The position numbers were made by a program, and so were the translations under genes. Source: Janthinobacterium rivuli (GTDB taxonomy: Bacteria; Pseudomonadota; Gammaproteobacteria; Burkholderiales; Burkholderiaceae_D). From it: a stretch of DNA of 64,000 nt. Position 1 is the stretch's first letter. Every line of letters starts with the position of its first letter. The stretch lies in assembly GCF_009208735.1 (NCBI RefSeq), contig NZ_WFLJ01000006.1:186001-250000 (forward strand), in the 5' to 3' direction. Shown here one piece after another: positions 44,567 to 53,547 of the stretch. The notes beneath the pieces were generated by a model. It was not told the DNA's origin. It did no database searches and saw nothing but the letters and a program-made list of their open reading frames with translations.

Positions 44567-45043
44567 ATGAAATCGGTATTTCAAAAGATCGCCATGCTCA
44601 TCTGCGCCGTGGCCCTGACCGCTTGCGGTGCTGCTGCCAACACCGAGAAGCCGGTCGTGCTTGACCCGAACACGCAGGTGAAAGAATTTGTCTTTCCCGA
44701 CCTGGTGAAAGGTACCGGCACGGCCGCCGCGGCGGGCGATACCTTGACGGTGGTCTACACGGGCTGGCTGTATGACGCGAGCAAGCCGGACGGCAAGGGC
44801 GTGCAATTCGAAACGTCGCCGCCACTCGAAGGTTTTACGTTTGTCCTGGGCGTGGGCAAAATGATCCTGGGCTGGGACCGTGGCCTGATCGGCATGCAGG
44901 AGGGTGGCACGCGCCGCCTGGTCATTCCGTATGACCTGGGCTATGGCGTGAGCGGTACCCGCGACAAGACGGGAGCGGTGGTGATCCCGCCTTACGCCGG
45001 CCTGGTGTTCGAGATCACGCTGCGAAAAGTGACGAAAAAGTAA
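44567..45043 (+). CDS. FKBP-type peptidyl-prolyl isomerase, lipoprotein
   Basis: A 158-residue prolyl isomerase acting outside the inner membrane. The leader MKSVFQKIAMLICAVALTAC ends in a lipobox (LTAC), so Cys20 is probably lipidated. The FKBP domain shows VVYTGWLYD, FVLGVGKMILGWDRGLIGM and RRLVIPYDLGYG, with the active-site aromatic residues intact. ATG 44567 has AAAGGGAAACC before it. A perfect palindromic terminator follows. It probably aids folding of envelope proteins. Confidence 0.92.
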   Translation: MKSVFQKIAMLICAVALTACGAAANTEKPVVLDPNTQVKEFVFPDLVKGTGTAAAAGDTLTVVYTGWLYDASKPDGKGVQFETSPPLEGFTFVLGVGKMILGWDRGLIGMQEGGTRRLVIPYDLGYGVSGTRDKTGAVVIPPYAGLVFEITLRKVTKK

Positions 45044-45060
45044 GCACGCGCAAGGCGCAC

Positions 45061-45096
45061 GCAAAAAGGGCGACTCCATGGAGTCGCCCTTTTTGC
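45061..45096. terminator. perfect 36-base palindromic bidirectional terminator
   Basis: GCAAAAAGGGCGACTCCA is followed by its exact complement, giving a hairpin GGGCGACTCC/GGAGTCGCCC flanked by five A and five T. It stands between the converging FKBP and PP-loop genes and should terminate both. Confidence 0.92.
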
Positions 45097-45109
45097 TTCT
45101 GCGGCCAAT

Positions 45110-45781
45110 TCAAACTGGCGCCAGTTCCTGGAAATAATACGTGGCGCCGCCCAGATTGGCCGGCGCGTCGTACTGCAGCACCTGCGCGCGGCGCAGCGCC
45201 ACCGGCGCGCTGAAGGCGGGGCCGTCGTAGACGAAGGTGTGGAATTCGCCGTTTTCGCCACAGGCGTCGACGCCGGGCGGCAGGTCGGCCAGGAAGGCGG
45301 CGTCGAACTCGCGCCCGCAAAATTCGCGCGGCAGGTGCTGGCCATTGATGCATACGACGATGGCCTTGAAGCCGGCGGCGAGGAATTCCTCGACCAGCGC
45401 ACGCCGCGCCTCGCCCCACAGGGGTAAATGGGCCGTCAGACCGGCGACGCCGCAGACTTTTTCTTCCCAGTCGCGGTGCGGCTGCAAGTCGATGTCGCCG
45501 AAGATGGCGTGCTCGATGCCATCGGCCTTCGCCGCGCGCAGCATGGCGATGAATTGTTCCTCGTAGCTGGCCCAGCTGGCGTGATAGCGCTGCAGGCGCG
45601 CGCCCAGGCTGGCCGCCTGCGCCTCGAGCAACTCGGGCGGCACGCCGTGCGAGCGCGACTTGCGGCCATCTTCATCCATGGCCGTGATCAACAGCGGCAC
45701 GCTGAGACCGGCGTTGCGCGCGCGCCACAGCGCCAGGCAGGAATCCTTGCCGCCGCTCCAGGAAATCAGGGCCGTCGTCAT
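45110..45781 (-). CDS. PP-loop ATPase of the diphthine-ammonia ligase (DUF71) family
   Basis: A 223-residue protein. The PP-loop SWSGGKDSCLALWRA is at residues 7-21 and binds ATP for adenylation. Family segments FGDIDLQPHRDWEEKVC and CGENGEFHTFVYDGP match the Dph6-like N-type amidotransferase family. Bacteria do not make diphthamide, so the substrate must differ; it is unknown. It overlaps the GNAT gene upstream by four bases (ATGA), pointing to a joint role. Confidence 0.85.
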   Translation of the reverse strand: MTTALISWSGGKDSCLALWRARNAGLSVPLLITAMDEDGRKSRSHGVPPELLEAQAASLGARLQRYHASWASYEEQFIAMLRAAKADGIEHAIFGDIDLQPHRDWEEKVCGVAGLTAHLPLWGEARRALVEEFLAAGFKAIVVCINGQHLPREFCGREFDAAFLADLPPGVDACGENGEFHTFVYDGPAFSAPVALRRAQVLQYDAPANLGGATYYFQELAPV

Positions 45782-46245
45782 GCCGGTTTCTCCGCGCGCA
45801 GCATATCGACGTGCTGTATGCCGTCTTCGTCGTAGGGCGCGCTGACGGTGACAAAGCCGAACGACTGGTAGAAGCGCTCCAGGTAATGCTGCGCGCCGAT
45901 GCGGATGGCGTGGCCAGGGTGCTGGCGTTCGGCGCGCGCTATGCCCTCCAGCAATAGCTGCTTGCCGGCGCCCGTGGTGCGCGCTTCGGGCGCCGTCAGC
46001 ACGCGGCCCAGCGACATTTCCACATACTTGGCGCCGGGCGCCAGCACGCGCAGATAGGCGGCCAGCCGGCGCTGGCCGTCGACCGTTTGCCAGCCCAGCA
46101 GATGCATGGCCTGCTGGTCATGGCCATCGAGATCCGGATAAATGCACTGCTGTTCGATGACGAACACGCGCTGGCGCAAGGCCAGCACCTGATACAAGTC
46201 GTGGGGACCGAGTTCGTCGAACGTGTTCCATTGCCAGGCGATCAT
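45778..46245 (-). CDS. GNAT family N-acetyltransferase (ElaA-like)
   Basis: A 155-residue acetyltransferase. The ElaA-type opening WQWNTFDELGPHDLYQVLALRQ and VFVIEQQCIYPDLDGHD are clear, and the acetyl-CoA region GRVLTAPEARTTGAGKQLL follows near 80-98. The acceptor is unknown. Its stop overlaps the ATG of the PP-loop gene (ATGA). ohr lies upstream on the same strand, but a terminator separates them. Confidence 0.88.
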   Translation of the reverse strand: MIAWQWNTFDELGPHDLYQVLALRQRVFVIEQQCIYPDLDGHDQQAMHLLGWQTVDGQRRLAAYLRVLAPGAKYVEMSLGRVLTAPEARTTGAGKQLLLEGIARAERQHPGHAIRIGAQHYLERFYQSFGFVTVSAPYDEDGIQHVDMLRAEKPA

Positions 46246-46292
46246 GCATACTCCGAAAAATCAGGGAAAGAGCGTCATTCTAAAGGCGTACG

Positions 46293-46328
46293 CAAAAAAA
46301 ACCGCATTGCCATGAAGGCAGTGCGGTT
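46293..46328 (-). terminator. intrinsic terminator after ohr
   Basis: Reading leftward, a stem AACCGCACTGCC / GGCAATGCGGTT (one mismatch) with a five-base loop is followed by a T8 tract. It lies about 45 bases after the ohr stop and ends ohr transcription before the GNAT gene. Confidence 0.88.
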
Positions 46329-46371
46329 TGGATGGCAAAGCGCGACGCGCAGCAGCCTGGTTCAGGTGCGC

Positions 46372-46797
46372 TCAGACGATCGTCAAGGTGACGTCGATGT
46401 TGCCGCGCGTGGCGTTCGAGTACGGGCAGACGATGTGGGCGGCGGCGACCAGTGCTTCGGCGGCGGCGCGTTCCATGCCTGGCAGCGAAATTTTCAGTTC
46501 CACTTCGATGCCGAAGCCCGTCTCGATGGCGCCGATGCCGACGTTGCCTTCGATGGACAGGTCCGCCGGCAGGGCGATCTTGTCGCGGCCGCCGACGAAT
46601 TTCATGGCGCCGATGAAGCAGGCCGAGTAGCCGGCGGCAAACAGTTGCTCCGGATTGGTGCCGACGGCGCCATTGCCACCCAGCTCTTTTGGCGTGGTCA
46701 GCTTGACGTCCAGCACATTGTCGGACGAGACGGCACGGCCTTCGCGGCCTCCGGTGGCGGTAGCTTGAGCGCGGTACAGGACTTGTTTGATCGACAT
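46372..46797 (-). CDS. ohr: organic hydroperoxide resistance protein Ohr
   Basis: A thiol peroxidase that reduces organic hydroperoxides with lipoylated or dithiol donors. The 141-residue protein has both catalytic cysteines, Cys60 in [12 protein letters not shown] and Cys124 in [13 protein letters not shown], and the [12 protein letters not shown] motif near the N-terminus. ATG 46797 is preceded by AAAGGAAACC; the longer frame to 46941 is not supported. No ohrR regulator is adjacent. The upstream AT-rich region repeats GCTACTA/GCTATTT blocks that could be operator sites. Confidence 0.93.
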   Translation of the reverse strand: MSIKQVLYRAQATATGGREGRAVSSDNVLDVKLTTPKELGGNGAVGTNPEQLFAAGYSACFIGAMKFVGGRDKIALPADLSIEGNVGIGAIETGFGIEVELKISLPGMERAAAEALVAAAHIVCPYSNATRGNIDVTLTIV

Positions 46798-46799
46798 GA

Positions 46800-46960
46800 T
46801 GGTTTCCTTTAGATAGATAAATAGTTGGCTACTAAATAGTGTGCTACTTGTTTCGTGGGCTAGTGCCCCAGGATGCCCGTCTGCAGAAGCAATGTGCGGC
46901 GTCCATGTGCTCAATATATATCGTGCGCTATTTAATTGCAAGCTATTTTATTTGGGGTGG
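46800..46960 (-). promoter_or_regulatory. AT-rich ohr promoter region
   Basis: Before ohr, the otherwise GC-rich sequence turns AT-rich and repeats short blocks: GGCTACTAAATAG, GTGCTACTT, CGCTATTTAATT and AAGCTATTTTATTT. These could bind an OhrR/MarR-type repressor, but no defined palindrome is clear. Confidence 0.3.
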
Positions 46961-47081
46961 CGCGGATTGAAGCTTTATTTTCTTGCCTTTGTCGCCAGTA
47001 TTGCCCTTCCATCGCATAATGGCCACCGTCGCCGGGGCCGATGGTTATGCTTGGTTCCACTTCATACCCCAAGGAAAAATC

Positions 47082-48347
47082 ATGACTAGCCTCTTCTTTA
47101 TCCTGCGCATCACCCTGGCCACGATGGTCACCTACATCATCGCCACGGCGATCCTGGTCGAGAATTTCCTGCGCTATATCTTCGGGCACACGGAAGGCTT
47201 CTTTGTCATCGTCGGCGCGCTGCTGGCCAGCGCCGTCATCACGAATGCATTTTCGCACGTGCGGCGTGTGCGCCTGATCGCCGGCGCCGTCAATGCCGGC
47301 ACCCTGTCGAGCCGCCAGCGGCGCCAGATCGAGATCCCGTTCGAGGCGGGCGAGGCGTTCGACATGATCGACGCGGCCATCCGCGAATTGCCGGGCAGCG
47401 AAGTGGTCGAGAGCGCGCGCGACAGCCTGCAGGTGCAGGCCCGCGTGCGCCGCGCCGCGCCCTACACGCACACGGGCTTGCCCCGCATGCGCGTGCTCGG
47501 TTTCCTCGAGCCGCGGCCGAATCAGATCCTCGCCACCGTCACGCCGAATGGCGAGGCGGGCAGCGTGACCCTGATCTGCGAGCCGGCGCGCAATGCCTGG
47601 ACCGACTGGTTCCTCGTCGACCATGGCAGCAACCTGGAAAACGCGGAAGCGGTGACGCGGGCGATGACGCGCCGGGTGGCGCAGCGCCGGCGCGGCGAGC
47701 AGGCCGAGGCGCGCCAGACGGTGACGGAAAAGGAACTCACGGTGGCCAAGCTGAGTCTGCTGCATGCGCAGGTCGAGCCGCACTTCCTGTACAACACCCT
47801 GGCCAGCGCGCAGCTGCTCACGCGCAGCGATCCCGTGCGCGCCGACGAGATGCTGGGCAACCTGATCCTGTACCTGCGCCACTCGCTGCCGCGCACGGAG
47901 CAAGCCATGTCGACCCTGGGCACGGAACTGGAACGGGCGCGCGCCTATCTCGATATCCTGAAAATCCGCATGGGCGCACGCCTGAACCTGCAGATCGAGG
48001 TACCGCAATACCTGCGCCAGGCGGAGCTGCCGCCGATGATGCTGCAAACCCTGGTGGAAAACGCCATCAAGCATGGCCTGGAACCGAAAAGCGGCGGCGG
48101 CACCATCTGGATCATGGCGCGCAGCGGCAACGGCACGGTGATCGTCACGGTGGCCGACGACGGCAAGGGGTTCAGCGACGATGGCGCCGGCACGGGCATT
48201 GGCCTGCGCAATGTGCGCGAACGCCTGCGCCTGATCTACGGCAATGCCGCCGCGTTTGGCATCGTCGCCAATTTCCCGGATGGCGTGACGGCCACCATCA
48301 CGGTGCCCGACAGCACGGCGCAAGGAGTGTCGTATGCATCCGCCTGA
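47082..48347 (+). CDS. LytS/YehU-type sensor histidine kinase
   Basis: A 421-residue membrane kinase. Two N-terminal helices (about 5-60) precede a cytoplasmic region. The His_kinase domain carries the phosphoacceptor in HAQVEPHFLYNTLA near residue 230, followed by the ATPase N box LVENAIKHGL and G box GTGIGLRNVRERL. These features define the LytS/YehU (YpdA) group. ATG 47082 has AAGGAAAAATC before it. The response regulator starts 14 bases before this gene's stop, so the pair is translationally coupled. The signal is unknown. Confidence 0.92.
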   Translation: MTSLFFILRITLATMVTYIIATAILVENFLRYIFGHTEGFFVIVGALLASAVITNAFSHVRRVRLIAGAVNAGTLSSRQRRQIEIPFEAGEAFDMIDAAIRELPGSEVVESARDSLQVQARVRRAAPYTHTGLPRMRVLGFLEPRPNQILATVTPNGEAGSVTLICEPARNAWTDWFLVDHGSNLENAEAVTRAMTRRVAQRRRGEQAEARQTVTEKELTVAKLSLLHAQVEPHFLYNTLASAQLLTRSDPVRADEMLGNLILYLRHSLPRTEQAMSTLGTELERARAYLDILKIRMGARLNLQIEVPQYLRQAELPPMMLQTLVENAIKHGLEPKSGGGTIWIMARSGNGTVIVTVADDGKGFSDDGAGTGIGLRNVRERLRLIYGNAAAFGIVANFPDGVTATITVPDSTAQGVSYASA

Positions 48348-49116
48348 CATGACCTGCGTCATCGCCGAAGACGAAACCCTGTTGCGCGACGCGCTCGTGG
48401 CCCTGCTGGCCGACGAGTGGCCCAACTTGCGCATCGTCGCCGCCTGCGACGACGGCGGCGCGGCGCTCGACGCCATCGCCACCCTGCGACCCGACGTCGC
48501 CTTCCTCGATATCCGCATGCCGGGCTTGACCGGGCTGGAAGTGGCGGCCGGCGCGCTCGACGCCAGTCCCGCCACGCAGGTGGTGTTCGTGACGGCCTAC
48601 GACCAGTACGCGATCGAGGCCTTCGACAAGGGCGCCGTCGATTACCTGTTGAAACCCATCGCCCGCGAGCGCCTGCAAGCGACCTTGCAGCGCGTGCAGG
48701 CACGGGCCGGCAAGACCCGGGCGGGCGACGGCGCGCTGGCCGGCTTGCTGCAGCAATTGAGCAGCGCCTTGCCGGCGGCGGCCAAGTCGCCGCCGCTGGT
48801 GTGGCTGACGGCCAGCAGCGGCAAGGATACGCGGCTGATCATGGTGGAGGACATCGCCTATTTTCAATCCGACACCAAGTACACGGCCGTCATGACGGCC
48901 GAGGGCGAGGCGCTGCTGCGCAAGCCGATCCGCGAATTGCTCGACGTGCTCGACCCGGCCATCTTCAAGCAGATCCACCGCTCCACCATCGTCAACATGA
49001 AGATGGTGGCGTCGGTGACGCGCGACGAGGTGGGACGCGGCGCCCTGCGCCTGAAGACGCGGCCGGAAACCCTGGCCGTGAGCCAGCCGTTCATGGCCTT
49101 GTTCCGCAATATGTAG
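48334..49116 (+). CDS. LytTR-family response regulator
   Basis: A 260-residue regulator: receiver (about 5-125) with Asp in DVAFLDIRMPGLTGLE, then a linker, then LytTR DNA-binding domain (about 155-258) with YFQSDTKYTAVMTAEG and FKQIHRSTIVNM. AAGGAGTGTCGT precedes the ATG. It is coupled to the kinase gene. The stop codon TAG falls at the first bases of a REP-like repeat (GTAGGTCGG). Target genes are not identifiable from the window. Confidence 0.93.
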   Translation: MHPPDMTCVIAEDETLLRDALVALLADEWPNLRIVAACDDGGAALDAIATLRPDVAFLDIRMPGLTGLEVAAGALDASPATQVVFVTAYDQYAIEAFDKGAVDYLLKPIARERLQATLQRVQARAGKTRAGDGALAGLLQQLSSALPAAAKSPPLVWLTASSGKDTRLIMVEDIAYFQSDTKYTAVMTAEGEALLRKPIRELLDVLDPAIFKQIHRSTIVNMKMVASVTRDEVGRGALRLKTRPETLAVSQPFMALFRNM

Positions 49117-49161
49117 GTCGGCTTAGCGGGGCCGCCGAGGCCCGCCAGGGCGTAAGCCGAC
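49117..49161. repeat. REP-like inverted repeat D
   Basis: GTCGGCTTAGC at the left pairs with GCGTAAGCCGAC at the right, enclosing a GC-rich inner hairpin GCGGG...CCCGC. It is the G-C variant (GGCTTA) of the family, starting at the stop codon of the LytTR gene and facing the convergent deacetylase gene. Confidence 0.8.
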
Positions 49162-49173
49162 ATCACCACAGGC

Positions 49174-50217
49174 CTACTCCGCCGTCTCGAAACCTTCGAG
49201 CACATTGACGACATTGATGCCGATTTCCTTCACTGCATAGCCGCCTTCGAGGATGAAGGCGGTGGGCAGGTTCAGGTGCGCGAGGCGCTCGCCGACGCGC
49301 AGGTAGTCGCCGCTTTGCAGGGAGAAGTGCGAGAGGGGATCACCAGCAAAGGTGTCCACGCCGAGCGACACCACCAGCGCGTCGGGCGCATACATATTGA
49401 TGCGCAGGCAGGCCGTTTCCAGCGCGGCGAACCAGCTGGGAGCGGACGTGCCGGCCGGCAGCGGCAGATTGACGTTGTAGCCGAGTCCCGCGCCGCTGCC
49501 CGTTTCATCGGCGTGGCCGAGATAAAACGGGTATTCGCCGCGCGGGTCGGCGTGGACGGAGGCGAACAGCACGTCGTCGCGCTGGTAAAAGATGCTTTGC
49601 GTGCCGTTGCCGTGGTGGTAATCGATATCGAGGATGGCGACCTTGCGGGCGCCGTCGTCGAGCAGATGCTGCGCGGCCAGGGCCGCGTTGTTGAGAAAAC
49701 AGTAGCCGCCAAAGAAATCGCTGCCCGCGTGATGGCCCGGCGGGCGCGTCAGGGCGAACGTGGCCCGTTCTCCCAGGCGCAGCGCGTGGGCCGCGTTGAC
49801 GGCGCAGTCGGCGCCCGTCTTGGCCGCCGTCCACGTGCCGGCCGTCAGCGGCGTGCCATTGTCCATCGAGTACAGGCCCAGCTTGGCCGTGAAGTCGTCC
49901 GGTTCGATGTCGCTGCGCAAGGTGCGCACGGGCCAGACGGAGGGCAGCGCGTCCTTGTTGGCATTGTCCGGGTCGAGCGCCAGCCAGTCTTGCCAGGCGT
50001 GGCGCAAAAAATGCAGGTAACGGGGCGTGTGGATGCGTTCGAGCGACGTCAGCGGCACGCCGTGCGGCGTGACGATGCGGCCCAGGTTGCGCCGTCCCAG
50101 TTCGGCCACCACCATGTCGGCCCGCTCGGGCGTCTCGAAGCACGGCACCATGGTGCCGCGAAACAGCTCGAAGCGGCCCCGGTGCTGGCCGTGCAATTCA
50201 TTGTAGAAGGTCAGCAT
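49174..50217 (-). CDS. class II histone deacetylase-family protein (acetylpolyamine amidohydrolase type)
   Basis: A zinc-dependent deacetylase of 347 residues. Conserved motifs are RPPGHHAGSDFFGGYCFLN (active-site His pair and substrate loop), DIDYHHGNGTQSIFY (zinc ligands Asp and His) and VSLGVDTFAGDP (third zinc ligand). A C-terminal LEGGYAVKEIG closes the fold. The closest type is bacterial acetylpolyamine amidohydrolase, which removes acetyl groups from polyamines; other acetylated substrates cannot be excluded. It lies downstream of gshA on the same strand. Confidence 0.9.
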   Translation of the reverse strand: MLTFYNELHGQHRGRFELFRGTMVPCFETPERADMVVAELGRRNLGRIVTPHGVPLTSLERIHTPRYLHFLRHAWQDWLALDPDNANKDALPSVWPVRTLRSDIEPDDFTAKLGLYSMDNGTPLTAGTWTAAKTGADCAVNAAHALRLGERATFALTRPPGHHAGSDFFGGYCFLNNAALAAQHLLDDGARKVAILDIDYHHGNGTQSIFYQRDDVLFASVHADPRGEYPFYLGHADETGSGAGLGYNVNLPLPAGTSAPSWFAALETACLRINMYAPDALVVSLGVDTFAGDPLSHFSLQSGDYLRVGERLAHLNLPTAFILEGGYAVKEIGINVVNVLEGFETAE

Positions 50218-50245
50218 GGGGCGCCAGGTGGAAAGTCAGGCAGGA

Positions 50246-51847
50246 TCAGGTGTGCGAACACAGGGTGCTGGCGCGGTAGGCGGCGACGAAATCGTCGAAG
50301 CTGCCGGCCGGCGCCGCTTCCATGGCGCGCTGTTCGGCCAGCGAGCTGGCGGCCAACTCGTCGAAATACGCGCTTTGCTCCGGCGTCGCCGGATGCGCGC
50401 GGAACCAGGCGGCGTGGCGTTCGCTCTGGCGCAGGCCGAAGGCGGCAAACGAGCCGCCATTGGCGCGCAGCTCGGCCAATACCTTGGCCGATGGCGTCGC
50501 ATCCGGGTCGGCCAGCTTGGCTGCCTGCGCCGCCAGGCTGTCCGCGTGCTGCGTGCCGCCAAGGCGCGCATCGAGCAGGGCCGCCACGGGCGCGATGCGC
50601 GCCAGCAACTCCTCGCCCCACGCCTGCAGGCTGATCTCTTCGCCATCGCGGCGCAGGGTCAGGCCCGGCTTGCGGCCTTCCTTGACGGTGCGGGCGAAAT
50701 TGTTCGTGTAGCAGGCGCTTTGCTCGGCCGAGATGGGCGCGCTGTCGTCGAGCGCGCAGAACAGTAAAAAGGCGTCGAGGAAGCGGCCCGTTTCCAGGCT
50801 GATGCCGACCGGTTCGAACGGGTCGACATCCATGCAGCGCACTTCGATGTATTGCACGCCGCGCAGGCACAGGGCCTGGATGGGGCGCTCGCCCGTGCGG
50901 ATCACGCGTTTCGGGCGGATGGTCGAATAGTATTCATTTTCGATCTGCAGCACGTTGGTGGACAGCTGGATCCACTCGCCATCCTTCTTTGTGCCCAGCG
51001 CCGCGTACGGCGGATACGGGTCGTTGACGGCGTGCGTGAGCGCGTTGACGTAGTCGTCCAGGCTGTTTTCGTGCGGGCGCAGGCCGGACTGGGCATCGTT
51101 CTGGTAGCCGAGGTCGCTCATGCGCAGGCTGGTGGCATACGGCAGGAACAGGGTGTCGTCGGACAAGGTGTCGAGCTTGTGCGCGCGGCCGCGCAGGAAA
51201 CCGGCGGACAGGGCCGGCGAAGCGCCGAACAGGTACATCAGCAGCCAGCTGTAGCGGCGGAAATTGCGGATCGTCGCCAGGTAGCTTTCCGACTGCACGT
51301 CTTTCGGCGTGGCGGCCGCGTGGTGCGGGCTGGCGCTGGTGTCCGGGTTGCTGGCCAGCACTTGCCACAGCTGCTCGTCGAGCGAGTAGTTGTAATGGAT
51401 GCCGGCGATGCATTGCATGGCCTTGCCGTAGCGCAAGGCCAGGCCGCGCCGGTAGACGTGCTTGAGCATGCCCATGTTCGACGTGCCGTAGTTGGCGATT
51501 TCAATCTCCGCTTCGGGCGGCAGCTGGCACGGCATCGACTGGCTCCACAGCAACTCGTCGCCGAGGCGGCTGTAGGCGTGGCGGTGCACGATATCGAGCT
51601 TGTCCAGCGTGACGGCGATGTCCTGTTCGGCCGGGGTGATGAATTCGAGCAGCGCTTCGGCGTAGTCGGTGGTGATTTCAGGGTGCGTCAGCGCCGAGCC
51701 CAGAGCGGCGGGGTGGGGCGTGGAAGCCAGATGGCCGGCGTGGTCGACGCGCAGGGTTTCACGCTCGATGCCGCGCAAGCCGCCCAGCAGCGCGCGGTTG
51801 GCATCTTCGGTCAGCAATGCCAGGCGGCGAGTCAACAGGTTGGGCAA
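50246..51847 (-). CDS. gshA: glutamate-cysteine ligase
   Basis: First enzyme of glutathione synthesis, joining glutamate and cysteine with ATP. From TTG 51847 the protein has 533 residues, the usual length for the E. coli type. Diagnostic segments are [50 protein letters not shown] and [19 protein letters not shown] 51847 has AAGGAAG seven bases before it; the frame extends to 51931 with another TTG but without family similarity. gshB is not in the window. Its transcription unit may also include the downstream deacetylase gene. Confidence 0.94.
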   Translation of the reverse strand: MPNLLTRRLALLTEDANRALLGGLRGIERETLRVDHAGHLASTPHPAALGSALTHPEITTDYAEALLEFITPAEQDIAVTLDKLDIVHRHAYSRLGDELLWSQSMPCQLPPEAEIEIANYGTSNMGMLKHVYRRGLALRYGKAMQCIAGIHYNYSLDEQLWQVLASNPDTSASPHHAAATPKDVQSESYLATIRNFRRYSWLLMYLFGASPALSAGFLRGRAHKLDTLSDDTLFLPYATSLRMSDLGYQNDAQSGLRPHENSLDDYVNALTHAVNDPYPPYAALGTKKDGEWIQLSTNVLQIENEYYSTIRPKRVIRTGERPIQALCLRGVQYIEVRCMDVDPFEPVGISLETGRFLDAFLLFCALDDSAPISAEQSACYTNNFARTVKEGRKPGLTLRRDGEEISLQAWGEELLARIAPVAALLDARLGGTQHADSLAAQAAKLADPDATPSAKVLAELRANGGSFAAFGLRQSERHAAWFRAHPATPEQSAYFDELAASSLAEQRAMEAAPAGSFDDFVAAYRASTLCSHT

Positions 51848-52063
51848 TTTGAGCTTCCTTTCTTGTGCAGCATATAAATAATTTGTGCTGAGATTAACCG
51901 AATTTTGGCAAATGCGTCGGCGCCGGCCCAAAAAACGCCGCGTCGCCAGCGTCCGCCCCGGGGAACGGGGACGGCGCTTCGGTCAGGAATTCGCTTGATA
52001 TTTTAACAAACTGCGGGGGGATCTGGCGCGCCGCCGGGTCAAGCTTTGCGCAGGTGGCCGCGG

Positions 52064-52894
52064 TCAACCGAGACGGGCGCCGCTGACCCGTTCGATGCCG
52101 GCCAGGTCGCGCCAGCTTTGCACTTTGCTGTAGCCGGCGTCGGCCAGCAAGCCGCGCACGCAGGCCGCCTGGTCGTAGCCGTGTTCCATCAGCAGCCAGG
52201 CGCCCGACGCCAGGTGACGCGCGGCGCCGGCCACGATGGTGCGCAGGGCCGACAGGCCGTCCGCATGGTCGGTCAGCGCGCCCGTGGGCTCGAAGCGCAA
52301 GTCTCCCTCGGCCAGGTGGCGGTCGCCGCTGGCGATGTAGGGGGGATTGGAGACGATCAGGTCGAACTTTTCCGTGCCCAGCGCTTCGAACCAGTCGCTG
52401 GCCATGAAGGTGATGTTGACGCCGTTGGCGCTGGCGTTGCGGCGCGCCACGGCCAGCGCCGTGCTGCTGACGTCCAGGGCCGTGACGACGGCGTCGGGCC
52501 GCGTGTGCGCCAGCGCGACGGCGATGGCGCCGCTGCCCGTGCCCATGTCGAGCACCCGTCCGCCGGGCGGCAGGCGCTCGAGCGCCAGTTCCACCAGCAC
52601 TTCCGTGTCGGGGCGTGGAATCAGCACGGCGTCGTTGACTTCGAATGGCAGGCCGAAAAATTCGCGCTGGCCGACGATGTAGGCGATCGGCTCGCCTTGC
52701 AGGCGGCGCGCCAGCAAGGCTGACAAACGCGCGGCTTCTTCGCTGGTGAGCACTCGCTCCGATTGCGTGATCAGGCTCACGCGTGACAGGCCCAGCGCGT
52801 GGCCCAGCAGGATGCGGTTGTCGAGCGGGTCGAGCAGCGGACGGATTTGCAGGGCGCCGACGGTGCTGCCGGCGGGAATCAAGGTGTCTGGCAT
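52064..52894 (-). CDS. prmC: release factor glutamine methyltransferase PrmC
   Basis: Methylates the glutamine of the GGQ motif in class I release factors. The 276-residue protein has the helical N-terminal domain and an AdoMet-binding Rossmann domain with VLDMGTGSGAIAVALA. The catalytic motif IVSNPPYIASGDRHL is present, along with the REFFGLPFEVNDAVLIPRPDTE segment typical of PrmC. ATG 52894 (MPDTLIPAG) is preferred to the frame opening at 52933, which would overlap dsbB. In many betaproteobacteria it follows prfA directly; here dsbB lies between. Confidence 0.93.
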   Translation of the reverse strand: MPDTLIPAGSTVGALQIRPLLDPLDNRILLGHALGLSRVSLITQSERVLTSEEAARLSALLARRLQGEPIAYIVGQREFFGLPFEVNDAVLIPRPDTEVLVELALERLPPGGRVLDMGTGSGAIAVALAHTRPDAVVTALDVSSTALAVARRNASANGVNITFMASDWFEALGTEKFDLIVSNPPYIASGDRHLAEGDLRFEPTGALTDHADGLSALRTIVAGAARHLASGAWLLMEHGYDQAACVRGLLADAGYSKVQSWRDLAGIERVSGARLG

Positions 52895-52905
52895 GGTGCT
52901 TTCAA

Positions 52906-53376
52906 TTATTTCTGACGGCGCAGCAAGGTCCACAGCAGGCCGACGCTAAAGATGGCGAACCAGATGAACGCCCATTGCGGGATCGACAGGCCGAAAAACG
53001 GCTCGCCGGCGTTTTCGCAGGCGCCATACGATTCAAACATGAAGGGCATGAGTTCGGCCGTGAAGACCTTGTTCAGCGCCGTTTCCACCGGGTCGATGCC
53101 GCACGAAAAGCCGGGGTTGGCCAGCACGTACAAATGCTTGGCGCCCACGCCCAGGCCGCCCAGGGCCGCCAGCACACCGACGCCGGCGCCGATCTTCGGG
53201 CGGTTCGCGGCCGCGCCGGCCAGGCAGGCGATGCCGATGGCGAGGAACAGGTAGCGCTGGATCACGCACAGCGGGCACGGCGCCATGTGCATGGCGTGCT
53301 GCAAGTACATGGCCACGCCCAGCATCAGGAAACACAGGGCGGCGATCGACAGGAGGACGGTACGTGAATTTTTCAT
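52906..53376 (-). CDS. dsbB: disulfide bond formation protein DsbB
   Basis: Reoxidises DsbA and passes electrons to quinones in the inner membrane. The 156-residue protein has four helices. The first active cysteine pair is in APCPLCVIQRYLF, and the second pair is in the second periplasmic loop (FSCGIDPVETALN... ESYGACENAG). ATG 53376 is followed by a hydrophobic start MKNSRTVLLS; AGGAGGACG precedes it. It lies between prfA and prmC on the same strand, where a REP-like element separates it from prfA. Confidence 0.93.
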   Translation of the reverse strand: MKNSRTVLLSIAALCFLMLGVAMYLQHAMHMAPCPLCVIQRYLFLAIGIACLAGAAANRPKIGAGVGVLAALGGLGVGAKHLYVLANPGFSCGIDPVETALNKVFTAELMPFMFESYGACENAGEPFFGLSIPQWAFIWFAIFSVGLLWTLLRRQK

Positions 53377-53460
53377 GGGCGACACGGTGAGGTGGATGGA
53401 ATCGAGCTGGTCATTTTCGCACAAGGGCCGATTTTTATTGCTTAGCCGCTACTTAAAGCT

Positions 53461-53531
53461 GTCGGCTTACGCGCTGCGCGCTAAGCCGACCTACCGAATG
53501 TGTAGGTCGGCATAGCGTAGCGTAAGCCGAC
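53461..53531. repeat. REP-like double inverted repeat E
   Basis: Two hairpins: 53461-53490 (GTCGGCTTACGCGC / GCGCTAAGCCGAC) and 53506-53531 (GTCGGCATAGCG / CGTAAGCCGAC), joined by CTACC...GTAGG. It lies between prfA and dsbB. The stem base pair is G-C where copies A and B have A-T. Confidence 0.85.
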
Positions 53532-53547
53532 ACAACGGCGCCAGCGT

